A stretch of DNA of 64,000 nt from CAYLUN01 sp964386865 (GCA_964386865.1 CAYLUN010000002.1:62001-126000), one strand, 5' to 3'. Counted from the stretch's first letter, positions 46,886 through 55,661 are shown. Numbers and translations: made by a program. The notes: generated from the sequence alone by a model not told the origin.

Positions 46886-49567
46886 ATGAAAGCGAATAGG
46901 TGCGGCCGGGCGACAGTTGCCTGGGCGGTAGTGGCAAGCGCCCTTGTTGGCATTGCCGCTGGAGCAAGTGAAGCCAAAGTCGAGCAAGTCTGGGTGGTTT
47001 TCAAAACGCATTTCGACCTTGGCTACACCGATCTCGCCGAGAGCGTGTTTACCCGATATCGCGTCGACATGATGGACGGAGCCCTCGCGGCTATTGAGCA
47101 GAACCGGAGCCAGCCGCCGGATAAGCGTTTTGTCTGGACTGTGGCGGGTTGGCCGTTGGCAAGGGCCATTCTTGATCGTGAGCGGGATGCGTCACGACGT
47201 CAGCGTGTCGAGGCGGCCATTCGCGACGGGTCGCTGGCCGTTCACGCCTTGCCCGCCACCCTGCACACGGAGTCGTTTGACCTTGAGGATCTTGTGCGCA
47301 GCCTGCACTATTCCAGCCGGCTGGCGCGCGACTATGGCCGGCCGTTGTCCATTTCAGGAAAGATGACCGATGTGCCGGAGCACAGCTGGGTTCTGCCGAC
47401 GGTGTTGGCGCACGCGGGCATCACGTTCTTCCAGATCGGCTGCAACTCAGCCTGCCAGTATCCGCGGTTCCCACGGCTGTTCTGGTGGGAAGGCCCTGAC
47501 GGCTCACGCGTGCTGTGCAATTACACGGTTGACTACGGGTCCGGCATCGTTCCGCCTGCGGATTGGCCCAGCAGGAACTATCTCGCCATGATCATGACCG
47601 GCGACAACCATGGGCCGCCGACGCCGCAGGACATCGAAAAAGTCCGAGCTGACGTTGCCACGAGATTGCCCGGGGCCAAGATGAAGCTAGGCACACTCGA
47701 TGACTTCGCCCGAGCCGTTCTGGAAGAAAATCCGGCGCTGCCTGTCGTGCGCGGTGACACGCCCGACACGTGGATTCATGGCCTGATGTCGATGCCGGAA
47801 GCAACGAAGATCGCCCGCAATATCCGGCCGCTGGAACCTGCGCTCGACTCGCTCGATACGCACCTAAGAGCCTGCGGACTCAATCCGGAGCCGTTGGCGG
47901 CGGCCTTGGCCGACGCCTATGAAGGCAGTTTTCTTTATGGCGAGCACACATGGGGAATGAACGGAGAGTTCGGCGGCCGCCGGATCTGGCCTCTGGAAGA
48001 GTGGAAGCGGAAGCTCCCGGCCGAACGCCAGCAGAAATTTCTACAGAGCTTCGAGGACCACCGAAACTATATTCGCAAGGCCCAAACGATTGTGCAGCGC
48101 GAACTCAACGCGCGGCTCGAGCTTCTGGCCAAGTCGGTGAATGCGGAGGGGCCGCGTGTCGTCGTCTGGAACGCGCTCCCTTGGCCGCGGTCCGGGATGG
48201 TCGTGGTCGGCGGCAAGCCGCTGTATGCCGAGAATGTGCCGGCCAACGGCTATGCGGTTTATCCGGCAGCGCCTGCCAAACTGGTGACACAGGTGTTAAG
48301 CGATCCGCCCGCTGTGCTCGACACGTCGTTCTACACCGCCACGTTCGACCTCGGCCGCGGCGGCCTCTCCTCGCTTGTCGAAAAGAAGACCGGCCGAGAG
48401 CTGGTGGACCAATCCAGCCCCTACGCGGCGGGACAGTTTCTCCATGAAAGATTCAGCAGTAACGAGGTCGCGCGGTTCTTTAAAGCGTACAGCCGGATGC
48501 CGGGAGGGTGGGCGCTGAACGATCTCGGCAAGCCCGGCATGCCTGCGGCAGGCGCAAGCGCTCCCGCCTTGGAAAACGTCAGCGCGACTGCGCCCGGCTC
48601 GCCGAATCCCGGTGCGATGGGCAAGCCGGGCATCCCGGATGCAGACTACGTGGCCGTTGCGCCCGCGCGCTGGACGGTCTCGATTCGGCGCGACGCCGAC
48701 GCCGATGTCGCCGTGCTCACCGCCGGTGACACAAAGGGCTTGGCGAAGGCCTGCACGCTCACCTTCACGTTCTCCCGCCATTCCCGCTTCGTCGAGGCGG
48801 AGTGGAGCGTGACCGACAAAACGCCGGACAAGATGCCGGAAGGCGGCTGGCTCTGTTTCCCGTTTGCGGTCGCCGAGCCGCTGTTCACCGTGGGCCGGTT
48901 GGGCGGCCCGATCAATCCGGCAACCGACATCGTGCCGGGGGCAAACCGTCACCTCATGGCCGTGTCCAGCGGTGTTGCCATGACTTGCAAGGACAAGCGC
49001 GGCATGGCGCTGTGTCCGCTAGACTCGCCGCTGGTGAGCCTTGAAATGCCGGGGCTGTGGCGGTGGAGCATCGACTTTGTGCCGAAGAAGGCGAGCGTGT
49101 TCGTCAACCTCTACAACAACATGTGGAACACCAATTTCCCGCTGTGGCAGGACGGGTCGTGGTCGAGCCGCGTCCGCTTCTGGCCGCTTCGGGATGAGAA
49201 TGTGCATGAGGAGCTGGCGGTGAAATCATGGGAGGCGCGCCTGCCCTTGCTGGCCGCATCGGCCGACGGCCTGGCGGGGCCGCTTCAGAAAGCGTGCGCA
49301 GGCCTTGCGCTGTCACGCAAGGGCGTGCTGGTGACCGCTTTTGGCGCTGATGTTGACGGGACCCCCGGAACGCTTCTCAGGGTGTGGGAGCAGGCGGGAA
49401 GCACGGGAGAGCTTGTCGTGACGCTGCCCAGAGGGATGAAGGCTTCGCGGGCAACGCCGGTCAACCTGCGCGGAGTGAAGACGGGCGAGCCGGTGAAGAT
49501 CAAGGGAAGCGAGTTCGCCTTCCTGCTCAGCGCTTACGCGCCTGCGAGCTTCGTGCTTGGCGAGTGA
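46886..49567 (+). CDS. Secreted GH38-like glycosidase (DUF5054-type)
   Basis: An 893-residue exported protein. A signal peptide (VAWAVVASALVGIAAGA) precedes a GH38-like deacetylase-fold catalytic domain: KTHFDLGYTD gives zinc ligands His42 and Asp44, KMTDVPEHSW gives the nucleophile candidate Asp162, and GEHTWGM gives His354. These align one-to-one with motifs in the next gene, so the two are paralogues. Beta-rich domains fill residues ~430-893. GH38 enzymes hydrolyse alpha-mannosides with a zinc ion; substrate here is inferred. Third-position A/T looks more frequent here than in neighbouring genes. Confidence 0.8.
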   Translation: MKANRCGRATVAWAVVASALVGIAAGASEAKVEQVWVVFKTHFDLGYTDLAESVFTRYRVDMMDGALAAIEQNRSQPPDKRFVWTVAGWPLARAILDRERDASRRQRVEAAIRDGSLAVHALPATLHTESFDLEDLVRSLHYSSRLARDYGRPLSISGKMTDVPEHSWVLPTVLAHAGITFFQIGCNSACQYPRFPRLFWWEGPDGSRVLCNYTVDYGSGIVPPADWPSRNYLAMIMTGDNHGPPTPQDIEKVRADVATRLPGAKMKLGTLDDFARAVLEENPALPVVRGDTPDTWIHGLMSMPEATKIARNIRPLEPALDSLDTHLRACGLNPEPLAAALADAYEGSFLYGEHTWGMNGEFGGRRIWPLEEWKRKLPAERQQKFLQSFEDHRNYIRKAQTIVQRELNARLELLAKSVNAEGPRVVVWNALPWPRSGMVVVGGKPLYAENVPANGYAVYPAAPAKLVTQVLSDPPAVLDTSFYTATFDLGRGGLSSLVEKKTGRELVDQSSPYAAGQFLHERFSSNEVARFFKAYSRMPGGWALNDLGKPGMPAAGASAPALENVSATAPGSPNPGAMGKPGIPDADYVAVAPARWTVSIRRDADADVAVLTAGDTKGLAKACTLTFTFSRHSRFVEAEWSVTDKTPDKMPEGGWLCFPFAVAEPLFTVGRLGGPINPATDIVPGANRHLMAVSSGVAMTCKDKRGMALCPLDSPLVSLEMPGLWRWSIDFVPKKASVFVNLYNNMWNTNFPLWQDGSWSSRVRFWPLRDENVHEELAVKSWEARLPLLAASADGLAGPLQKACAGLALSRKGVLVTAFGADVDGTPGTLLRVWEQAGSTGELVVTLPRGMKASRATPVNLRGVKTGEPVKIKGSEFAFLLSAYAPASFVLGE

Positions 49568-49592
49568 CCGGGCGGCACAGAGGAGACGAATT

Positions 49593-52500
49593 ATGTCTGA
49601 GAGCAATATGACGGTTTCTCAAGTGGGCGCTCTTCTGTGCGCCGCTGTGATTTGTGCCGCTGGGGAGGCGGCGGCCTTTCAGCGCCTGAGAAGCGTGCCC
49701 GCCCCGAAAATCATCGCGGCGGCTGAGGCGTTTCCCGGCGGCGGCTGGGAGGCCGACAACCTGGTGAAGCCAGCAGCGCCCAACGGGCATCGGGCGGAGT
49801 ACGCCTCGCACGGCAAAGGCGTGCAGACGTTCGTGGATTTCGACTTCGGGCGCTGCGTGCGGCTGGCGGGGTTCCGCCACGTCCAGCGGAAGCTGCCGGA
49901 CACAATTGCGGCGGCCGCGCTGCTCTTCAGCGACACGCCGGATTTCGCCGCGCCCAAGGCGACGGTGAAGGTGGCGCACGTGGACGAGTCCGAGGCCGTG
50001 ACGCTCGCGACCTTCGCGCCGGTGGAGGCGCGCTACGTGCGGTGGCAGGTGAGGGCGCTGGTCAAGGGCACCTCGCCGAACGTGGGCGGCAAGGGCGTCG
50101 AGTTTTTCGCGGCGGTCGGCGCGGACGAACGCCCGGTCGGCGTCGCCATCGAGGGCCGCGCGGTCCAGGTGATCGACCGCCTCGGCGACGGGTTTGTGCA
50201 GCCGTTCGAGGTCACGCTGGACTCGCCCTACGCCGAGCCTGTGAAGGCGGTGTTGCAGCTCGAAGGCCAGGCGCTGAAGCCGGTGGAGCTGACGTTTGGC
50301 AAGCAGACGTTGACATTTGCGATCACGGCGACAGAGACCGCGCGGTCGGTTGCGGTCTCGCTAGTGGCGGCGGGCGACACGGTTGTGACGCGGTCACTGG
50401 CCGTCAAGCCCGCGGCCAAGCGGACCGTCTACATTCTCCCCCATTCCCACACCGACATTGGCTACACGGCCATCCAGACGGACATCGAGGAGAAGCAGAT
50501 CAACAACCTGCTGCTGGGCATGGCCGAGGCTCGCCGGACGGCCGACTATCCCAAGGGAGCGCGCTTCATCTGGAACGTGGAGGTGCTGTGGGCGGCGGAC
50601 CTCTTCCTGCGGCGGCTTCCCGAAAAACAGTGCGACGCGTTCGTCAAGGCCGTCAAAGCGGGGCAGGTGTCGCTCAACGGGATGTACTTGAACGAGCTGA
50701 CCGGACTGTGCCGCCCCGAGGAGCTGGCGCGGCTGTTCCGCTACGCGACGCAGCTGGGCGAGCGCACGGGCGTGCCGGTGGATTCGGCGATGATCAGCGA
50801 CGTGCCCGGCTACACGTGGGGCACGGTTACGGCGATGGCGCAGGCGGGTGTCCGCTATTTCTCGGTCGCCCCGAACTACTTCGACCGCATCGGCACCATC
50901 CTTGTGGACTGGGAGAACCGGCCGTTCTGGTGGGTGGGGCCGGACGGGCAGAGCCAGGTGCTGGTCTGGATACCCTTCTGGGGCTACGCCATGTCGCACC
51001 GCTACCGCACGATGTCGCCCGAGCTCGTGCGGGATTTCTGCGACGGGTTAGAGAAACACGACTACCCGTACGACATCGCGTACGTACGCTGGTCGGGCCA
51101 CGGCGACAACGCGGTGCCGGACGCGTCGATCTGCGACTTCGTGCGCGACTGGAACGCGGCGCACGCCTGGCCGCAGTTCGTGATCGCCTCCACGGGCGAG
51201 GCGTTCGGCGCGTTCGAGAAGAAGTACGGCGACAAGCTGCCGCGGGTGCGCGGGGAGTGGTCGCCGTACTGGGAGGACGGGGCGGGGTCGTCGGCCGCCG
51301 AGACGGCGATGAACCGCGCGAGCTCGGAGCGCTTGAGGCAGGCCGAGACGCTCTGGGCGCTGCTGGCGCCCAGGCGCTATCCGGCCGGCCGGTTCGAGGA
51401 CGCCTGGAACAACGTGCTTCTCTACTCGGAGCACACGTGGGGCGCGCATTGCAGCATCTCGCAGCCGGGGATACCGTTCACCACCGACCAGTGGGCCATC
51501 AAGCAGTCTTACGCGACTGCCGCGAACCTGCAGTCGCGGCAGCTCCTGAATGACGCGGCGCAGGTGATGTCGGAGGTCGGAGGCCAGAGGCCGGAGGAGA
51601 AGGCGGTGGACGTCTACAACACGGCGTCATGGGCGCGGACGGAGGTCGTGCTGGTTCCGCGCGAGTTGTCCGAGGGCTTCCAGGCGGCCGTCGATCCGTC
51701 AGGGGCCCCTGCGCCGACGCAGCGCCTCGCGGGCGGCGAGCTGGCTCTGCTGGTGCGCGGGCTGGAGCCGTTCTCGGGACGGCGATATGTTTTGAAGAAG
51801 GAGGGGCCTGCGCCGGTGACGGATGGCGTGAAGGTCGGCGGCGCCAGCCTCGACAGCGGGCGGCTTCGCGTGCGGCTGGACGAGAAGACGGGCGGCATCG
51901 CCGAGCTGCGTGCGGCGGGCATCGAGGCGAATCTGGCGGACACGTCCAACGGGCAGGCGCTGAACGACTACCTCTATCTGGCGGGCGATGACGTGTCGAA
52001 ACTGGCGCGTAACGGCCCCGTCACGATCACGGTGCGCGACCGCGGGCCGCTGGTGGCGTCGCTGGTGGCCGAGTCCGCGGCGCCGGGCTGCCACGTGCTG
52101 TCGCGCGAGATCAGGCTGGTCGCCGGCGGGGACGCGGTCGAGCTGTTCGACCGGGTGGATAAGAAGCGGCTCGAGGCGGCGAGCTACCACGCCAAGGAGG
52201 GCAAGGAGAGCGTCAACTTCGCCTTCGCGTTCAACGTGCCCGGCGGCGACATCCGGCTGGACGTGCCGTTCGGCGTGTTCCGCCCCGACGCGGATCAGAT
52301 GCCGAGCGCGTGCAAGAACTGGCTGACGGTGGGCTCCTGGGCGGACGTGGCGAACAAAGACTACGGGGTCACGTGGGTGACGCTCGACGCGCCGCTGGTG
52401 CAACTGGGCGGGGTGACCGCCAACCTGCTCAATTCGCAGACGAACCCCGACGCGTGGCGGAAGGCCATCGGGCCGACGCAGACGCTGGTCTCATGGGCGA

Positions 52501-52931
52501 TGAACAACCACTGGGGTACAAATTACAGGGCCTATCAGGAGGGCTCCGTCGTGTTCCGCTTCGCGCTGCGGCCGCACCGCGGGACGACGGATGCGGAGGC
52601 GACGCGCTTGGCGGCGGGGCTCTGCCAGCCGCTGGTTGCCGTGCCGGGGCGCGGGCCTGCGCCGGACGCGCGCCCGCTGCTGCGCGTGCTGCCGGGCGAC
52701 GTGCTGGCCACCGCGCTCAAGCCGAGCGACGACGGCCGGGCGCTGATCGTGCGCCTTTTCAACGCGGGCAAGAGTCCGACGGACGCGGCGCTGGCGTGGG
52801 AGCGGACGGCACCGCGCCGCGTGTGCCTGAGCGACACGGGGGAGCGCCCGGGCAGGCGGCTCGCGCCGCGCGACCTGATCAGCGTGCCTGCGGCGGGGGT
52901 GGTGACGCTGCGCGCCGAGTTTGCGGAGTAA
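49593..52931 (+). CDS. Secreted GH38 alpha-mannosidase-like enzyme
   Basis: A 1112-residue exported enzyme. A signal peptide (VGALLCAAVICAAGEAAA) and a discoidin-like N-terminal domain (~25-165, GGGWEADNLVKPAAPNGHRAEYAS) lead into the GH38 domain: LPHSHTDIGY (zinc ligands His284 or His286 and Asp288), SDVPGYTWG (nucleophile Asp403), SEHTWGA (His614). C-terminal beta domains (~700-1112) are of the alpha-mannosidase type. GAGGAG precedes ATG 49593. A four-unit 7-bp repeat lies in frame at 51570-51597 (residues ~660-669, EVGGQRPEE). Next to a GH38-like paralogue and a UroD-like gene, so part of mannoside breakdown. Confidence 0.88.
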   Translation: MSESNMTVSQVGALLCAAVICAAGEAAAFQRLRSVPAPKIIAAAEAFPGGGWEADNLVKPAAPNGHRAEYASHGKGVQTFVDFDFGRCVRLAGFRHVQRKLPDTIAAAALLFSDTPDFAAPKATVKVAHVDESEAVTLATFAPVEARYVRWQVRALVKGTSPNVGGKGVEFFAAVGADERPVGVAIEGRAVQVIDRLGDGFVQPFEVTLDSPYAEPVKAVLQLEGQALKPVELTFGKQTLTFAITATETARSVAVSLVAAGDTVVTRSLAVKPAAKRTVYILPHSHTDIGYTAIQTDIEEKQINNLLLGMAEARRTADYPKGARFIWNVEVLWAADLFLRRLPEKQCDAFVKAVKAGQVSLNGMYLNELTGLCRPEELARLFRYATQLGERTGVPVDSAMISDVPGYTWGTVTAMAQAGVRYFSVAPNYFDRIGTILVDWENRPFWWVGPDGQSQVLVWIPFWGYAMSHRYRTMSPELVRDFCDGLEKHDYPYDIAYVRWSGHGDNAVPDASICDFVRDWNAAHAWPQFVIASTGEAFGAFEKKYGDKLPRVRGEWSPYWEDGAGSSAAETAMNRASSERLRQAETLWALLAPRRYPAGRFEDAWNNVLLYSEHTWGAHCSISQPGIPFTTDQWAIKQSYATAANLQSRQLLNDAAQVMSEVGGQRPEEKAVDVYNTASWARTEVVLVPRELSEGFQAAVDPSGAPAPTQRLAGGELALLVRGLEPFSGRRYVLKKEGPAPVTDGVKVGGASLDSGRLRVRLDEKTGGIAELRAAGIEANLADTSNGQALNDYLYLAGDDVSKLARNGPVTITVRDRGPLVASLVAESAAPGCHVLSREIRLVAGGDAVELFDRVDKKRLEAASYHAKEGKESVNFAFAFNVPGGDIRLDVPFGVFRPDADQMPSACKNWLTVGSWADVANKDYGVTWVTLDAPLVQLGGVTANLLNSQTNPDAWRKAIGPTQTLVSWAMNNHWGTNYRAYQEGSVVFRFALRPHRGTTDAEATRLAAGLCQPLVAVPGRGPAPDARPLLRVLPGDVLATALKPSDDGRALIVRLFNAGKSPTDAALAWERTAPRRVCLSDTGERPGRRLAPRDLISVPAAGVVTLRAEFAE
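51570..51597 (+). repeat. In-frame heptad repeat inside the GH38 gene
   Basis: Four contiguous 7-bp units, TCGGAGG TCGGAGG CCAGAGG CCGGAGG, related to AGGTCAG by single changes. They encode the linker EVGGQRPEE between the catalytic domain and a beta domain. Confidence 0.8.
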
Positions 52932-52942
52932 AAGGAAGACGG

Positions 52943-54814
52943 ATGAACAACCTACTTGATCACTTTGAAACGCTGCGCAGGCGCGTGTTGGCCGCGCGTG
53001 ACGCAAAGGCTGGGGTCTGGACGGGCGAGCTCTCGCCCAGCGCGCTGGGCACCGCGCTGGCGGTGGCCGCGCTCGGCGACGGCGACGCGTCGGACCGCCG
53101 GCTGGCGGACTCCGGCGCGGCGTGGCTGGCGGCGCACGCCAACGCGGACGGCGGCTGGGGCGACACGCCGGCGAGCGCCTCCAACCTGAGCGCGACGCTG
53201 ATCGCCGCGGCTGCGCTGCGGGCGCAGAGGTCAGAGGTCGGAGGGCAGGGGGAGGGGGTCGAGGGTCAGGAGCCGCGAGTCGCGAGTCGAGGGTCGCTGG
53301 CCGGATCGGCGCTGGAGCGGGCCGAGCGATGGATCGAAGGGCGTGTGGGAGGGGCGGCGACGCCGGAGGTTGTCGCGAAGGCGCTGGCCGGGGTTTATGG
53401 GATGGACCGGACCTTCGCGGCGCCGATCCTGGCGTTCCTCGCGATGTGCGGAGGCGAGCCGCGGGCTTGGCTGAGCGTGCCGCCGCTGCCGTTCCTGCTG
53501 GCGCTGCTGCCGCAGCGGGCCTACCGCTTCGTCCGCTTACAGGTGGTGAGCTACGCGCTGCCCGCTCTGATCGCGGTGGGGCTGAGCCGCCACGTGTGTG
53601 CGGCTCGCGCGCGCGGCAGCTGGGCGTGGGGGCGGCTCTTCGCGGGGCCGCTGCTGAGGCGGCTGGATCGGTTGCAGCCAGCGCACGGCGGCTTTCTCGA
53701 CGCGATCCCGCTCACGGCGTTCGTGTGCCTGTCGCTCAGGCACGCGGGGCACGGCGACCATCCGGTGGTGCAGAAGGGGCTGGCGTTCTTGCGGCAGGCC
53801 GCGCGGCCGGATGGCAGCTGGGCGATCGATTCGAACTTGCGCACGTGGTTGACCTCGCTGGCGGTGCGGGCGGTGTGGGGCGGAGGCGTGCGGCGCGGGG
53901 CTGGGAGCTGGAAGCTGGACGCCGGAGGGATAGACGACGCCGAGAAGACCGCGGCGTGGCTGGTGAAGGCCCAGCTGAAGGCGAGGCATCCGTTCACGGG
54001 CGCGGCTCCGGGCGGGTGGGCGTGGACCGACCTGCCTGGCGGCGTTCCTGATGCGGACGACACGAGCGGGGCGTTGGTCGCGCTGCGGGTGCTGAAAGAC
54101 GCGGGGTGCCGGACGGATGTTTCGAGCGCGGTGCGAAACGGCGTGCGGTGGCTGCTGGAGATGCAGAACGCGGATGGCGGGATGCCGACCTTTTGTCGCG
54201 GCTGGGGGCGGCTGCCGTTCGACCGGAGCTGTCCGGACATCTCCGCGCACGCGGTGGCGGCGCTGGCGGCGTGGGGCGGCCAGTCGCAGCTTGCGCCGAA
54301 AGCGATCGAGCGGCTGCTCCGCTACCTGGGGCGGGCGCAGGAAGCGGACGGGAGCTGGGTGCCGCTGTGGTTCGGGCATCAGGAGGCTGCGGGCGGCAGG
54401 AACCCGGTGGTCGGTACGGCGCGGGTGGTGGACGCGTTGCGCGCCGCGCAAGGCGCGTCGGGAGTCGGGGGGCGGGAGTCTGGCGTCCTCGCGTCGTGCC
54501 TGTCGCGTGGCGAGGCGTGGCTGGTGGCGAGTCAACACGCGGACGGCGGGTGGGGCATGGGTCGCGAGGCGACGGTGGAGGAGACGGCGCTGGCGGTGAC
54601 TGCGCTGACGGGCGGCGAGGCGGCGTGCGAGGCCGCGTCGAGCCGCGGCTGCGCGTGGCTGGCCGCGCAGGGAGCGGTGGGGCTCGGGAAGGCTGCGCCG
54701 ATCGGGCTCTATTTCGCGTTGCTCTGGTACCACGAACGGCTGTATCCTCTCGTGTGGGCGCTAGAGGCGCTCGGACGGAACGTGAACGAGAAAAAGGAGA
54801 AGCATGTCGGATAG
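52943..54814 (+). CDS. Class II terpene (squalene/hopene) cyclase-like protein
   Basis: A 623-residue alpha-alpha barrel protein. Asp370-Ala-Asp-Asp373 in GVPDADDTSGAL is the DxDD acid motif of class II cyclases, and DGGW/DGSW repeats typical of QW motifs recur (NADGGWGDT, RPDGSWAID, NADGGMPTF, EADGSWVPLW, HADGGWGMG). The protonation motif supports a real cyclase or a prenyltransferase-like relative; no other isoprenoid genes are nearby, so the substrate is unknown. No signal peptide. Three heptad repeat blocks lie in frame (53226, 53897, 54453) and encode low-complexity linkers. It starts 11 bases after the GH38 gene and overlaps the next gene by 11. Confidence 0.8.
   Translation: MNNLLDHFETLRRRVLAARDAKAGVWTGELSPSALGTALAVAALGDGDASDRRLADSGAAWLAAHANADGGWGDTPASASNLSATLIAAAALRAQRSEVGGQGEGVEGQEPRVASRGSLAGSALERAERWIEGRVGGAATPEVVAKALAGVYGMDRTFAAPILAFLAMCGGEPRAWLSVPPLPFLLALLPQRAYRFVRLQVVSYALPALIAVGLSRHVCAARARGSWAWGRLFAGPLLRRLDRLQPAHGGFLDAIPLTAFVCLSLRHAGHGDHPVVQKGLAFLRQAARPDGSWAIDSNLRTWLTSLAVRAVWGGGVRRGAGSWKLDAGGIDDAEKTAAWLVKAQLKARHPFTGAAPGGWAWTDLPGGVPDADDTSGALVALRVLKDAGCRTDVSSAVRNGVRWLLEMQNADGGMPTFCRGWGRLPFDRSCPDISAHAVAALAAWGGQSQLAPKAIERLLRYLGRAQEADGSWVPLWFGHQEAAGGRNPVVGTARVVDALRAAQGASGVGGRESGVLASCLSRGEAWLVASQHADGGWGMGREATVEETALAVTALTGGEAACEAASSRGCAWLAAQGAVGLGKAAPIGLYFALLWYHERLYPLVWALEALGRNVNEKKEKHVG
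53226..53295 (+). repeat. Ten-unit heptad array inside the cyclase-like gene
   Basis: Ten 7-bp units starting with two exact AGAGGTC units (a rotation of AGGTCAG), then GGAGGGC, AGGGGGA, GGGGGTC, GAGGGTC, AGGAGCC, GCGAGTC, GCGAGTC and GAGGGTC. It encodes residues ~95-118 (QRSEVGGQGEGVEGQEPRV...). 70 bases is not a multiple of three, yet the frame is open on both sides. Confidence 0.85.
53897..53924 (+). repeat. Four-unit heptad repeat inside the cyclase-like gene
   Basis: GGGGCTG GGAGCTG GAAGCTG GACGCCG, encoding GAGSWKLDAG just before the DxDD domain. Confidence 0.7.
54453..54487 (+). repeat. Five-unit heptad repeat inside the cyclase-like gene
   Basis: GCGCGTC GGGAGTC GGGGGGC GGGAGTC TGGCGTC, encoding GASGVGGRESGV. 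Confidence 0.7.
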
Positions 54815-55106
54815 CAGCATGGCAGAGGGCGAGACGGGCAACGTGCCGGACAGCGCGGCGGCGGAAGCGGTTGAGCGGAACATGGGCGAGCAGCCCATCG
54901 CGGCGATCCTGGACGAAGCGGGGCTCAGGCCGCACGACCTGGTGAAGGCGTCGGCTGTGCAGATGACGCACAAGATGGTTTCGCGTGCGTGCAAGGGGCG
55001 CCGGCTGACGCTCAACACGCAGATGATCGTGCTGAAGGCGCTTCAGGCCGCAACGGGCAAGGCGTATGCGCCGTCGGACCTGTTCAACTACGAAGGGCTG
55101 AGGTGA
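54804..55106 (+). CDS. Small HTH-like protein
   Basis: A 100-residue protein. Residues ~30-100 (AAILDEAGLRPHDLVKASAVQMTHKMVSRACKG) look like a helix-turn-helix, with MTHKMVSRACKG as the recognition helix and a trailing domain (KALQAATGKAYAPSDLFNY). Starts within the cyclase-like gene (ATG 54804, after AAAAAGGAGAAGC) and its stop overlaps the GTG of the cupin remnant, so it is translationally coupled on both sides. Function unknown; regulation of this gene group is a guess. Confidence 0.6.
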   Translation: MSDSSMAEGETGNVPDSAAAEAVERNMGEQPIAAILDEAGLRPHDLVKASAVQMTHKMVSRACKGRRLTLNTQMIVLKALQAATGKAYAPSDLFNYEGLR

Positions 55107-55215
55107 GTGATTTCGAGACGCGCCGGCTGCCGGCCGCATACGACGTCATCGCGCCGGACGGCTCGGAGGTGCGGGTGCTGCTCGGCCTTGGAGGCGGGGG
55201 GATGGCGCATTTCAG
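55103..55215 (+). pseudogene. 5' remnant of a cupin-domain protein gene
   Basis: The frame from GTG 55103 (GTGA overlap with the previous gene) reads FETRRLPAAYDVIAPDGSEV RVLLGLGGGGMAHF (split here), which matches the first ~37 residues of small cupin proteins. After about 55213 the GC-rich coding gives way to AT-rich sequence and the cupin core (the histidine-containing barrel) is missing; the frame then runs into the next gene's leader. It looks like a gene cut by a deletion or rearrangement. Confidence 0.6.
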
Positions 55216-55270
55216 GTTTTTTGGCAATAATATTTTTCCCGGTGCGTTTATAGGGCTACAAGGACCGAGT
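55214..55270 (+). promoter_or_regulatory. AT-rich promoter-like region for the small charged protein
   Basis: An abruptly AT-rich stretch (TTTTTTGGCAATAATATTTTTCCC, then TTTATAGGG) separates the cupin remnant from the next gene. TTGGCA (55221) and TTTATA (55247) are possible boxes but with a long 20-base spacer. Confidence 0.35.
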
Positions 55271-55298
55271 AGGTCAGTAACAAAAAGGGAGAGAACGT

Positions 55299-55637
55299 AT
55301 GAAGCAGATGATGTTGGCATTCGCAGTGATGGCGGCTCTGACGACGGGTGCGGTGGCGGCTGAGCAGGCGGCTGGGGCAGGTGCGGAAAAAGGCAAAGCG
55401 AAGCATGCCGAGATGACTCCGGAGCAGCGCGAAGAGATGATGACCAAGCGTCTGGAGGCGATCAAGGCCAAGGACGAGGCTCAGTACAAAGAGCTGATCG
55501 CGCTGAAGGAGAAGGATAAGAAAGCGTTCAACGAGAAGATGCGCGAGCTGGCCAAGGCTGAGCACGCCGCCAAGGGTGACGGCAAGGGCAAGGGCCACGG
55601 CAAGGCCAAGGACGGAGCGGCCGCCGAGAACAAGTAA
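55299..55637 (+). CDS. Small secreted Lys/Glu/Ala-rich protein
   Basis: A 112-residue protein. Signal peptide (MMLAFAVMAALTTGAVAA), then a highly charged, probably coiled-coil region (TPEQREEMMTKRLEAIKAKDEAQYKELIALKEKDKKAF) and a flexible Gly/Lys tail (GKGKGHGKAKDG). No family recognised; composition resembles periplasmic Spy/CpxP-like or histone-like small proteins. AAGGGAGA precedes the ATG, and it has its own promoter-like region and a strong terminator, so it is transcribed alone. Confidence 0.65.
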   Translation: MKQMMLAFAVMAALTTGAVAAEQAAGAGAEKGKAKHAEMTPEQREEMMTKRLEAIKAKDEAQYKELIALKEKDKKAFNEKMRELAKAEHAAKGDGKGKGHGKAKDGAAAENK

Positions 55638-55661
55638 GCGCTTACAGCAGTTGCGCGAACC

